This document shows, piece after piece, positions 1-5,201 of a DNA stretch of 6,067 nucleotides. The stretch is from the NCBI GenBank assembly GCA_964354855.1, contig CAYHBO010000066.1:1-6067 (forward strand), in the 5' to 3' direction. Position 1 is the first letter of the stretch. Each line of letters begins with the position of its first letter. The position numbers and the translations under genes are program-made. The DNA comes from CAYHBO01 sp964354855 (lineage in GTDB: Bacteria; Babelota; Babeliae; Babelales; RVW-14). The notes under the pieces were generated by a model that did not search any database, was not told the DNA's origin, and saw nothing but the letters and a program-made list of their open reading frames with translations.

Positions 1-113
1 ATAATCTCGAAACCCTTGACCCAATATCAATTTTTCCGGGTAATCGAAGTTTTGCATTGCATGATAACATTACGGTATGTGGTTTGGATGTGTTGAGAGA
101 AATTAAGATTTAG
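1..113 (+). CDS. 3' end of an unidentified protein gene (partial)
   Basis: The reading frame that ends in TAG at 111-113 is open to the left edge of the window, giving 36 sense codons (first full codon at position 3). The visible tail contains FPGNRSFAL and NITVCGLDVLREIKI before the stop. I do not recognise the family, and no motif is diagnostic. The gene converges on the protease gene on the other strand: only 5 bases separate the two stop codons, which is usual for tightly packed bacterial genes and argues that the frame is real. No terminator hairpin fits between them. The start, the domains and the function lie outside the window. Confidence 0.6.
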   Translation, partial: NLETLDPISIFPGNRSFALHDNITVCGLDVLREIKI

Positions 114-118
114 TCAGA

Positions 119-832
119 TTATTTTGTACTTGGTTGTGCTAAGTTTTCCAAATATTTTATTTGCTCTGCGTTTGAATACCACCAGATATCTGTGCTGTTG
201 GCATCTTTATATGTCTTTAACGTTTGAATGCGATTAAGAACAACATCTTCTTTGCCAAGACTTATCAATGTCTTTGCAGCTCGTATGTCAGCTTGTTTTT
301 CTTGGTGTTTTACGATGGATGGTAAGACCCCAAAATAAATGCCAGTTAATGTTGCACAGGCTATTCCTGTGTATATTGCAACTTTAGTTATTTTTTTCTC
401 AGGCAGATATTTATTTAATTTTACCAAACCAAAGATGCTTAAAGGCAATGCTACCGCAATTCCGGCTAGAATTTTTTGATGGTGATTTGATGCATAGTGT
501 GCTGCTTCATGATAGATGTGAAATAATTTTTCTTCTTGGGTACAGGTATCAAGGTACGCTTCATCTAACCAAAGGCCAAATGTGGTAAATGATGATAAGT
601 TTATGCGTGCAAATGCTGGGCCAACGCCATTCATCTGCTTTACGGATACGTTGTCGGGGTTTTTAACCCCTAAGTTTGTTAATGCTTGATAAGTTAAGTC
701 TTTGTATGTAGGGCTCGCGTCTTGATTGCCCAGTACTGAGCAGTAGAGCTTGGATGCGATGCTTTGTCCTGCATCAAGTGCATTATAGGAAAAAGAGAGT
801 GCTAAAAATAGTGAGTACGTTATTTTATGCAT
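119..832 (-). CDS. Small M48-like zinc metalloprotease, exported or membrane-bound
   Basis: The 237-residue product has the gluzincin signature HEAAH at residues 108-112 (two zinc-binding histidines and the catalytic glutamate). About 65 residues later comes EKQAD at 178-182, which matches the M48 pattern in which the glutamate is the third zinc ligand and the aspartate follows four residues on. The N-terminus (residues 1 to about 20) is hydrophobic and looks like a signal peptide or anchor. Two hydrophobic stretches at about 121-138 and 150-170 lie between the two zinc motifs and could form a membrane hairpin, as in HtpX/Ste24-type enzymes. The protein is shorter than typical HtpX and has little sequence after the zinc site, so it is probably a divergent family member and the substrate is unknown. 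The ATG at 832 is preceded by AGGG at a short distance, a weak ribosome site that belongs to the 146-bp repeat upstream. It is transcribed away from that repeat and converges with the gene ending at 113. Confidence 0.75.
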   Translation of the reverse strand: MHKITYSLFLALSFSYNALDAGQSIASKLYCSVLGNQDASPTYKDLTYQALTNLGVKNPDNVSVKQMNGVGPAFARINLSSFTTFGLWLDEAYLDTCTQEEKLFHIYHEAAHYASNHHQKILAGIAVALPLSIFGLVKLNKYLPEKKITKVAIYTGIACATLTGIYFGVLPSIVKHQEKQADIRAAKTLISLGKEDVVLNRIQTLKTYKDANSTDIWWYSNAEQIKYLENLAQPSTK

Positions 833-836
833 GAAA

Positions 837-982
837 CCCTACTTTGCCTCCGGCTTGTCATCGAAGAAGAAATAATGTAAACAATTTTTTTTGAACACTT
901 TAAGAAATAGAAAAGAAACAATAAATATCAATGAAATGGTGCTTTGACGAAAAAATAATAAAGTATGACGAAAAGAAGAAGA
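837..982. repeat. 146-bp direct repeat, copy 1
   Basis: This stretch matches 1582-1728 in the same orientation at an offset of 745 bases. By eye there are five substitutions (902/1647, 908/1653, 963/1708, 967/1712, 970/1715) and a one-base length difference near the right end. Identity stops abruptly at 837 and 1582 on the left and near 982 and 1728 on the right. Copy 1 touches the start region of the protease gene and supplies its weak ribosome site and probably its promoter. Together the copies bracket the DUF4160/DUF2442 pair. Neither copy carries a convincing gene. Confidence 0.9.
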
Positions 983-994
983 ATCTTCATTCTT
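979..994 (-). terminator. Possible weak terminator after the DUF2442 gene
   Basis: On the minus strand, a few bases after the DUF2442 stop codon, AAGAAT and ATTCTT form a 6-bp stem around a GAAG loop. They are followed by a pyrimidine-rich stretch that includes TTTT. The stem is AT-only apart from one G-C pair and the T-run is interrupted, so this is tentative. Its position directly after the last gene of the pair is the main argument for it. Confidence 0.3.
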
Positions 995-998
995 TTAA

Positions 999-1268
999 CT
1001 ATGACTTATAAACCAACGGATATGCCGCAGGATTTTTGAGTGAAGCAACCTCTAAATCAACATCAATCGCTGGCCAATGAAGATGTTTTTGATAAAGGTA
1101 TTGCACGTCATAAATTTGACTAATAGTTGCATCTCGAAACCATGGATAGCGTAAAAAGTCCAAAAAAAATTCTTCATGATCAACTAAAATCCAAATTCCA
1201 TGCTGAGATATATTTTGCACTTCAGCAACTGAAGTGCTTGTTCCAAATTTTTTCAATTTCTTTTTCAT
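999..1268 (-). CDS. DUF2442 family protein, second gene of a DUF4160/DUF2442 pair
   Basis: The 89-residue product reads like a full-length DUF2442 protein. It has a basic start (MKKKLKKFGTSTS), then a segment with ISQHGIWILVD, the central YPWFRDATISQIYDV, and the WPAIDVDLEVASL and PAAYPLVYK tail. These tryptophan- and aspartate-rich blocks are what I know of the family. The ATG at 1268 lies inside the end of the DUF4160 gene, giving a 47-base overlap in another frame. This suggests translational coupling, and only a weak GGTG precedes the start. DUF2442 genes are commonly next to DUF4160 genes in bacteria, and a toxin-antitoxin-like role has been suspected. The molecular activity is not established, and nothing in this sequence settles which partner would be toxic. 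The pair lies inside a 146-bp direct repeat. Confidence 0.85.
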   Translation of the reverse strand: MKKKLKKFGTSTSVAEVQNISQHGIWILVDHEEFFLDFLRYPWFRDATISQIYDVQYLYQKHLHWPAIDVDLEVASLKNPAAYPLVYKS

Positions 1269-1461
1269 GTTTTTTCACCAATTTTTCAAGTTCTTTAAGT
1301 TGACGATCTGAAAATCCACTGTAGTCGGCAAGAGCTACCACCGGTTTAATCCAAAATTTTGCTTCCCCATCAGGAGAAGAAATATGCACATGCATTCTAC
1401 TTTCTTCCCGAGAAAAGAAGAAAAAGCGATAACTTTTATGCCTAAAAACCGTTGGACTCAT
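1222..1461 (-). CDS. DUF4160 family protein, first gene of a DUF4160/DUF2442 pair
   Basis: The 79-residue product has the usual length and layout of DUF4160. Near the start it has SPTVFRHKSYRFFFFSREE, then a conserved-looking histidine motif MHVHIS, then EAKFWIKPV. A helical C-terminal half follows (FSDRQLKELEKLVKKHEKEI) and ends with IWNKHF. The ATG at 1461 is preceded on the minus strand by AAGGA about 10 bases upstream, a reasonable ribosome site, so this is the lead gene of the pair. No strong promoter hexamers stand out in the A/T-rich 120 bases upstream. The end of the gene overlaps DUF2442 by 47 bases. The family function is not known to me; the pairing resembles small toxin-antitoxin loci. 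The two-gene unit sits between direct repeats, which suggests horizontal gain. Confidence 0.85.
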   Translation of the reverse strand: MSPTVFRHKSYRFFFFSREESRMHVHISSPDGEAKFWIKPVVALADYSGFSDRQLKELEKLVKKHEKEIEKIWNKHFSC

Positions 1462-1581
1462 TGTGCTAAAATCCTTTTTTACTAATCACACTACAAAGCC
1501 AAGACTTCATTCAAAATATCAAAAGCAGAGTACACCAGAAAATAGAAAAAAATCTAGAAAACAAAATCAAACTAAAATCAG

Positions 1582-1728
1582 CCCTACTTTGCCTCCGGCT
1601 TGTCATCGAAGAAGAAATAATGTAAACAATTTTTTTTGAACACTTTGAGAAAGAGAAAAGAAACAATAAATATCAATGAAATGGTGCTTTGACGAAAAAA
1701 TAATAAAATATAACAAAAAAGAAGAAGA
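1582..1728. repeat. 146-bp direct repeat, copy 2
   Basis: This is the partner of 837-982, in the same orientation, with about five substitutions and one extra A near 1720. It lies upstream of the DUF4160 gene and directly next to the tRNA-Arg-like fragments. A 62-codon frame on the minus strand (1584-1772) runs through it and into those fragments. Its F/L-rich product and lack of an equivalent start in copy 1 make it unconvincing as a gene. Confidence 0.9.
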
Positions 1729-1732
1729 CACA

Positions 1733-1781
1733 ATGTGCCCGGTCCAGCCTTCGCTAAAGCTACGGCGGACAAGCAGGGCCG
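1733..1781. repeat. tRNA-Arg-adjacent hairpin repeat, unit 1
   Basis: The unit begins with ATGTGCCCGG, identical to the outer 3' end of the tRNA-Arg gene, and contains CGCTAAAGCTACGG, shared with unit 2. It can fold as GCCC (1737-1740) with GGGC (1776-1779), GTCC (1742-1745) with GGAC (1767-1770) and GCC (1747-1749) with GGC (1764-1766), around a 14-base loop (1750-1763). The hairpin lies downstream of the tRNA operon on the minus strand. The T-rich tract after it is some distance away, so a terminator role is possible but not clear. Confidence 0.6.
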
Positions 1782-1805
1782 TTTAGATGATTAATAAAAT
1801 TTTCT

Positions 1806-1860
1806 ATGTGCCCGGCAGGGCTTACACCTACGCTAAAGCTACGGTGCACAAGACGCCCTC
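1806..1860. repeat. tRNA-Arg-derived hairpin repeat, unit 2
   Basis: The first 17 bases (1806-1822) are identical to 1884-1900, the 3' end of the tRNA-Arg gene plus one flanking base. Near the other end AGCTACGGTGCACAA resembles the tRNA 5' end AGCTACGGGCACAA with one extra base. It therefore reads as a tRNA-Arg copy lacking its middle. It also folds like unit 1: AGGGC (1817-1821) with GCCCT (1855-1859) and CACC (1825-1828) with GGTG (1843-1846), around a 14-base loop that differs from unit 1 at one base. It is too short to be a functional tRNA. Confidence 0.6.
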
Positions 1861-1884
1861 AAAAAACTAAATTAACAGATAACA

Positions 1885-1958
<74 letters not shown>

Positions 1959-1978
1959 AAACTTTGATTCGATAAAAA

Positions 1979-2054
1979 TGGTCGGGGCGGCCAGACTCGA
2001 ACTGGCAACCCCTCGCTCCCAAAGCGAGTGCGCTACCAATTGCGCCACGCCCCG
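1979..2054 (-). tRNA. tRNA-Pro (anticodon TGG)
   Basis: The acceptor stem is CGGGGCG with CGCCCCG, the discriminator is A, and a genome-encoded CCA follows (1979-1981). The anticodon stem CTCGC/GCGAG encloses TTTGGGA, so the anticodon is TGG (2019-2021). The T-arm is GCCAG/CTGGC with TTCGAGT. It is the middle gene of the minus-strand operon, about 40 bases after tRNA-His. Confidence 0.95.
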
Positions 2055-2093
2055 ACTAAAACTTGATTTCTAAGAATCCCTGCTGATGAAAAG

Positions 2094-2170
2094 TGGGGTG
2101 AATGACGGGGATCGAACCCGCGACATTCGGAACCACAATCCGACGCTCTACCAACTGAGCTACATCCACC
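2094..2170 (-). tRNA. tRNA-His (anticodon GTG)
   Basis: The acceptor stem is GTGGATG with CATTCAC (one G-T pair). There is a genome-encoded G at position -1 (2170) opposite the C discriminator (2097), the typical histidine tRNA identity pair. An encoded CCA lies at 2094-2096. The anticodon stem TCGGA/TCCGA encloses TTGTGGT, giving GTG. The T-arm is GCGGG/CCCGT (4 pairs plus one G-T) with TTCGATC. It is the first gene of the tRNA operon, downstream of the promoter and boxA-like leader. Confidence 0.95.
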
Positions 2171-2212
2171 AGGTCACATTATTCGCTTTACAAGCATAAC
2201 CCGTTACAGGTT

Positions 2213-2224
2213 TTTTAAAGAACA
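2213..2224 (-). promoter_or_regulatory. boxA-like antitermination sequence in the tRNA leader
   Basis: The minus strand reads TGTTCTTTAAAA, which fits the boxA consensus (TGYTCTTTAAMA) used by the NusB/S10 antitermination complex in ribosomal RNA leaders. It lies between the predicted promoter (-10 at 2267-2272) and tRNA-His, about 40 bases before the tRNA. Position and match both support the call; function is inferred. Confidence 0.5.
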
Positions 2225-2266
2225 AACATCTTCAATCGCACGTCTTTACGACTCAAGATAAGACAC

Positions 2267-2294
2267 AGTATATTTCTTTCGTGATAAAAATCAA
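2267..2294 (-). promoter_or_regulatory. Predicted promoter of the His-Pro-Arg tRNA operon
   Basis: On the minus strand TTGATT (2289-2294) and TATACT (2267-2272) are separated by 16 bases, a good sigma-70-type match. Transcription would begin near 2260 and give a leader of about 90 bases before tRNA-His. No other hexamer pair as good is seen between the tRNAs and the ATPase gene. Confidence 0.6.
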
Positions 2295-2313
2295 AAAACT
2301 TTAACATTTTTTT

Positions 2314-2348
2314 AAAAAAATTTATCAAAGGGCCAGAAAAACTCCCTT
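2314..2348 (-). terminator. Possible weak terminator after the second ATPase gene
   Basis: On the minus strand AAGGG (2344-2348) can pair with CCCTT (2328-2332) across an 11-base loop. A run of seven T (2314-2320) follows after seven bases. The stem is short and the T-run distant, so this is a tentative call. It would separate the ATPase gene from the tRNA promoter just downstream. Confidence 0.25.
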
Positions 2349-2380
2349 AGACACGCTTCAGTAATAATAAACAGCCACAA

Positions 2381-3619
2381 TCAACCTACATCTCTTGTCC
2401 AAAGCGTTTCAATAGGTAAAGCAATTAATTTGTCACCAAAGGGTACTGATAGCGAACCAGGATAAAGCACTATCCCCCGTAAAAACTTTTCACCCATAAT
2501 TTCTTTGAGGTAATTAAGTCCTTTAAAATCATGATTATCGACTGTTTCACTGCTTTTGATTTCGATGCCAATAATGTTGCCCGCCCTATCTTCAAGAATA
2601 AGGTCAACTTCGATGCCATTGGCTGTTCTAAAGTGGAATAAATTAATATACGTTGAACTCCACGTGAGCTGTTTAATAATTTCTTCAACAACAAAATTCT
2701 CAACAATCCCTCCCGCCAGAATAGAATCATTAAGAAGTCTTTCGGTATTTATTCCAATAAGAAATGATAAAAGACCGGTATCAATAAGATATGTTTTAGG
2801 TGATTTTACAAGACGTTTACCAAAGTTTTGGCTCCATGCTGGAAGAAATTTTACTATAAAACAAGCTTCTAGAAGTGCTAAGTAACGATGCAGGGTGACT
2901 GCTGGAATGCCGCTGGAACGTGAAAGTTCTGCAACATTTAATAGATTTCCAACGCGTGTTGCAAGTAATCGTAAAAGTTGTGAAAATTCTCTGATATTCG
3001 TAATATTTGCAATGTCTTGAACATCCCGTTGTACTAAGGTGGTAATGTAGGAATTAAACCATGCATCACGATCATCAGTAGTTAATCCCTGTACCATGGG
3101 ATATCCGCCAGCGAGAATCTTTTCATATAAGCTTCGTTTAGATAAAGTTTTTAACGGGGCTCTTGGTATTTCATTATTAAAAACACGATCAATAAAATTT
3201 TCTTGAACGCCAAGAAGCTCTCCTTGTGATAAAGGAAGCATATTAATAATTTCCATACGTCCTGAGAGCGAATCGCCAAGCTTGGGAATTAAAAGGGGAT
3301 TTGTCGATCCAGTTAAGGCGTATCTTCCAAAATTATTGTGATTGTCTACATCGTATTTAATGGGTAAAAAAATCTCTGGAACTCGTTGAACTTCATCAAG
3401 AATGACCGGTTTATTAAGGTTTTCGATAAACCCCATCGGATCTTTTTTTGCGCTTTCTAAAGCACGAAGATCATCAAAGGTAGCAAAATGATACTTGAAC
3501 TCGTTCCCTATACTTTTAATCAAGGTCGTTTTTCCTGATTGTCGTGCTCCGGTTAAAAGAACAACACGCGACCGCGACAAAGCCTTTATCAATAAGTGCC
3601 GAATATTACGTTCAAACAT
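2381..3619 (-). CDS. AAA+ ATPase with DUF4143 C-terminal domain (AAA_14 family), second copy
   Basis: The product is 412 residues from the chosen start. Walker A is GARQSGKTT (24-32), Walker B is VILDE (72-76), a sensor-like LTGST lies at 102-106, and an arginine in LSGR at 118-121 is a candidate finger. A region at about 205-255 looks like a winged helix. The C-terminal part has DTGLLSFLIG (280-289) and the acidic and lysine residues of a PD-(D/E)XK-like fold: E307 in GGIVEN, D339 in IEVD, and E353 with K355 in GIEIK. This is the AAA_14/DUF4143 architecture, whose cellular role is poorly known. The ATG at 3619 is preferred over one 54 bases upstream (3673) because GGAG sits 7 bases before it and the family starts with a block like MFERNI; the longer start would translate the upstream inverted repeat. 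It lies downstream of a similar ATPase gene on the same strand. Confidence 0.9.
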   Translation of the reverse strand: MFERNIRHLLIKALSRSRVVLLTGARQSGKTTLIKSIGNEFKYHFATFDDLRALESAKKDPMGFIENLNKPVILDEVQRVPEIFLPIKYDVDNHNNFGRYALTGSTNPLLIPKLGDSLSGRMEIINMLPLSQGELLGVQENFIDRVFNNEIPRAPLKTLSKRSLYEKILAGGYPMVQGLTTDDRDAWFNSYITTLVQRDVQDIANITNIREFSQLLRLLATRVGNLLNVAELSRSSGIPAVTLHRYLALLEACFIVKFLPAWSQNFGKRLVKSPKTYLIDTGLLSFLIGINTERLLNDSILAGGIVENFVVEEIIKQLTWSSTYINLFHFRTANGIEVDLILEDRAGNIIGIEIKSSETVDNHDFKGLNYLKEIMGEKFLRGIVLYPGSLSVPFGDKLIALPIETLWTRDVG

Positions 3620-3634
3620 AGCGAATCTCCAACA

Positions 3635-3693
3635 TTGTGTAAATCTTCCATTATATGGTAGTAAATATACCATCAGATGGAAGATTTACACAA
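3635..3693 (-). promoter_or_regulatory. 17-bp perfect inverted repeat over the promoter of the second ATPase gene
   Basis: The arm at 3635-3651 is the exact reverse complement of 3677-3693, with a 25-base spacer. The spacer holds a smaller dyad, ATGGTA (3655-3660) with TACCAT (3668-3673). On the minus strand a perfect TATAAT (3650-3655) overlaps the inner edge of the downstream arm; the -35 region is poor. The ribosome site GGAG lies just beyond the repeat. The layout suits an operator for a dimeric protein, or a hairpin in the leader. It ends in no T-run, so it is not a typical terminator. Confidence 0.65.
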
Positions 3694-3755
3694 GGGTATC
3701 TTAAATGACTTCCTAATCGTTATTTTGAAGCATGTAAATTAATGTATCGAATCCA

Positions 3756-4940
3756 TTAAGCGGTAAAAAGCGGTAACTTTTCCATCTCTTTCCAACTCAA
3801 AAAAGTCCCATACGTTCGAATCTGCGTTTCTTCACCAGCATAAATCACATACCCCTCAAGACCTTCTTCCTGCGCAAGTTCCTTCCAATGAAGAACTCCC
3901 TTAAAAAGATCTTTTGCCGCCGTCATACTCGCTTTTATTTCTATAGGAATCATCTTATTCCCACGTTCAATAAGACAATCTACTTCATAACCACTTTTAT
4001 CACACCAAAAATAGGCACGAGGAACACGCCCATGATGATAATAAGTTTTAATAATATCTGAAATAATTGCAGTTTCAACAAGGTTTCCACGGTAACTGCT
4101 TATGTGTAGATCTTCAGACGATTCCAAGCCCAATAATGAACAAGCAAGCCCGGTATCAAAAAAATAAAGTTTAGGACTTTTAATTAAGCGCTTATTAAAA
4201 TTTTTGTTATGAGGCTGTAACAAAAAAATAACATAACTAGCTTCGAGAACCGAAAGCCATGCGCGTGCCGTCACAGCAGTGATATCACAATCATTTGATA
4301 ATGAAGTAATATTCAAAATCTGACCGGTTCGTGCAGCACACAATTTCATAAATTTTCTAAACGTAGTAAGGTCTCCTACATTTCGTAGATTTTTAACATC
4401 GCGCTCTACATACGTAGCAATATAATTTTGATACCAATCACGTGATAGTAAAAATGGATTAATAAATAATTCAGGATAAGAACCCTTACTTACCAATGTT
4501 TCAAGCATCTCAGGAAGATGATTTGAACGAGCTAATTCATGAATAGTTAAAGGAAGCAAGGTAAGCAAAGCTATTCTACCTGCAAGCGTTTGTGTTATTG
4601 CCTGATTCATAAGAAAATTTTGAGAGCCAGTTAACACAAAATATCCAGGTCTTCGATTTTTATCCACGTACAATTGAATATACGATAAAATCGAAGGAAC
4701 ATGCTGAAACTCGTCGATAATAATACCGTATTCATTTTCACGAGACTTAAAAAACCCGTGCGGATCATTAAGAGCTTCCTCGCGAGCTTCAATAATTTCT
4801 TCAAAAGATATGTATTTATGATTTGGGAATACTGTTTTTGCAAGTGTAGTCTTTCCCGATTGCCGAGGACCAAGAATAGCAACAACGGGAAATGCTTTAG
4901 ATACACGCTCTAAGGTAGCTGACAACGTCCGCTCTATCAT
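3756..4940 (-). CDS. AAA+ ATPase with DUF4143 C-terminal domain (AAA_14 family), first copy
   Basis: The product is 394 residues. Walker A is GPRQSGKTT (24-32), Walker B is IIIDE (73-77), a sensor-like LTGSQN lies at 103-108, and LAGR at 119-122 offers a possible arginine finger. A helical, winged-helix-like part spans about 190-245. The DUF4143 domain has DTGLACSLLG (262-271), GNLVE (285-289), EVD (319-321) and IEIK (333-336), so the E, D and ExK residues of a PD-(D/E)XK-like site are all present. The ATG at 4940 follows AAAGGGG at a 7-base distance, a strong ribosome site. It shares its domain order and motifs with the next gene but is clearly diverged along the rest of its length, so this is not a recent duplication. 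The 136 bases between the two genes hold no clear terminator, so some read-through is possible. The cellular role of the family is not established. Confidence 0.9.
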   Translation of the reverse strand: MIERTLSATLERVSKAFPVVAILGPRQSGKTTLAKTVFPNHKYISFEEIIEAREEALNDPHGFFKSRENEYGIIIDEFQHVPSILSYIQLYVDKNRRPGYFVLTGSQNFLMNQAITQTLAGRIALLTLLPLTIHELARSNHLPEMLETLVSKGSYPELFINPFLLSRDWYQNYIATYVERDVKNLRNVGDLTTFRKFMKLCAARTGQILNITSLSNDCDITAVTARAWLSVLEASYVIFLLQPHNKNFNKRLIKSPKLYFFDTGLACSLLGLESSEDLHISSYRGNLVETAIISDIIKTYYHHGRVPRAYFWCDKSGYEVDCLIERGNKMIPIEIKASMTAAKDLFKGVLHWKELAQEEGLEGYVIYAGEETQIRTYGTFLSWKEMEKLPLFTA

Positions 4941-4979
4941 TAAAATCCCCTTTAGATAAAATTTTTAGTAAATCATTAC

Positions 4980-5014
4980 GGACAAATTATATCATTGAGT
5001 ATTCATTTTGTCCA
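4980..5014 (-). promoter_or_regulatory. Promoter of the first ATPase gene with an overlapping inverted repeat
   Basis: On the minus strand TGGACA (5009-5014) and a perfect TATAAT (4986-4991) are 17 bases apart, a good sigma-70-type promoter giving a leader of about 40 bases. An inverted repeat, GGACAAA with TTTGTCC (arms 5007-5013 and 4980-4986, 20 bases apart), covers the -35 element and touches the -10 element. A protein bound to both arms would occlude RNA polymerase. The regulator is not identified. Confidence 0.7.
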
Positions 5015-5116
5015 AATCAGTCACTCCCACCTATCCAGAACCACTTTCCATGATCTCCACCAAAAATCGCCCCTACCTTCAAACCATTCCCTCTTTACAC
5101 TTTTTTTTATTTCTAC

Positions 5117-5188
5117 TTGAAATTTTAATCAAATTTATCGTACAATAAAATAGTAATAAATTTTAACTATTTTTATTGTACGATAAAT
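5117..5188 (+). promoter_or_regulatory. Promoter and long inverted repeat upstream of the exported protein gene
   Basis: On the plus strand TTGAAA (5117-5122) and TACAAT (5141-5146) are 18 bases apart. An 18-bp perfect inverted repeat has arms at 5133-5150 and 5171-5188; with one bulged base (5170) it extends through TAGT/ACTA to 22 pairs around an 11-base loop. The left arm covers the -10 element and the predicted start point falls between the arms. Each arm is itself nearly palindromic (TTATCGTACAATAA, 12 of 14 positions symmetric), which suggests two binding sites for a dimeric repressor. Confidence 0.6.
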
Positions 5189-5201
5189 AAAGGGATTTAA
5201 C

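Larger units (their letters stand above)
837..1728. other. Repeat-bounded DUF4160/DUF2442 cassette, possibly mobile or excisable
   Basis: The unit is one 146-bp repeat copy, a roughly 600-bp unique core holding only the DUF4160 and DUF2442 genes, and the second repeat copy. Homologous recombination between the copies would delete 745 bp and leave one repeat between the protease gene and the tRNA operon. No transposase, integrase or short terminal inverted repeat is visible, so if it moved it used outside functions or general recombination. The same arrangement could also arise from a local duplication. The boundaries follow directly from the sequence; mobility is inferred. Confidence 0.45.

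Noticed and set aside
837..1728. An insertion sequence or composite transposon
   Set aside because: No transposase gene, no short terminal inverted repeats and no short target-site duplications were seen. The long direct repeats fit recombination or duplication better.
1584..1772. A 62-codon minus-strand frame running from the tRNA-like fragments through repeat copy 2
   Set aside because: Its start lies in tRNA-derived hairpin debris, copy 1 of the repeat has no equivalent start codon, and the product is a low-complexity F/L string with no ribosome site of note.
1733..1860. The hairpin units as classical rho-independent terminators of the tRNA operon
   Set aside because: Neither stem is directly followed by a T-run on the minus strand, so termination there is not supported by sequence alone.
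2556..2885. A 109-codon plus-strand frame inside the second ATPase gene
   Set aside because: It lies antisense to the well-supported ATPase coding sequence and has no recognisable domain.
3620..3673. An upstream in-frame ATG that would lengthen the second ATPase by 18 residues
   Set aside because: The extra residues would be encoded by the promoter inverted repeat, they do not resemble the family's N-terminus, and the ATG at 3619 has a well-placed GGAG.
3756..3777. Short tandem AAGCGGTAA at the end of the first ATPase gene
   Set aside because: Only two adjacent copies, within and next to the last codons; too short to mean anything.
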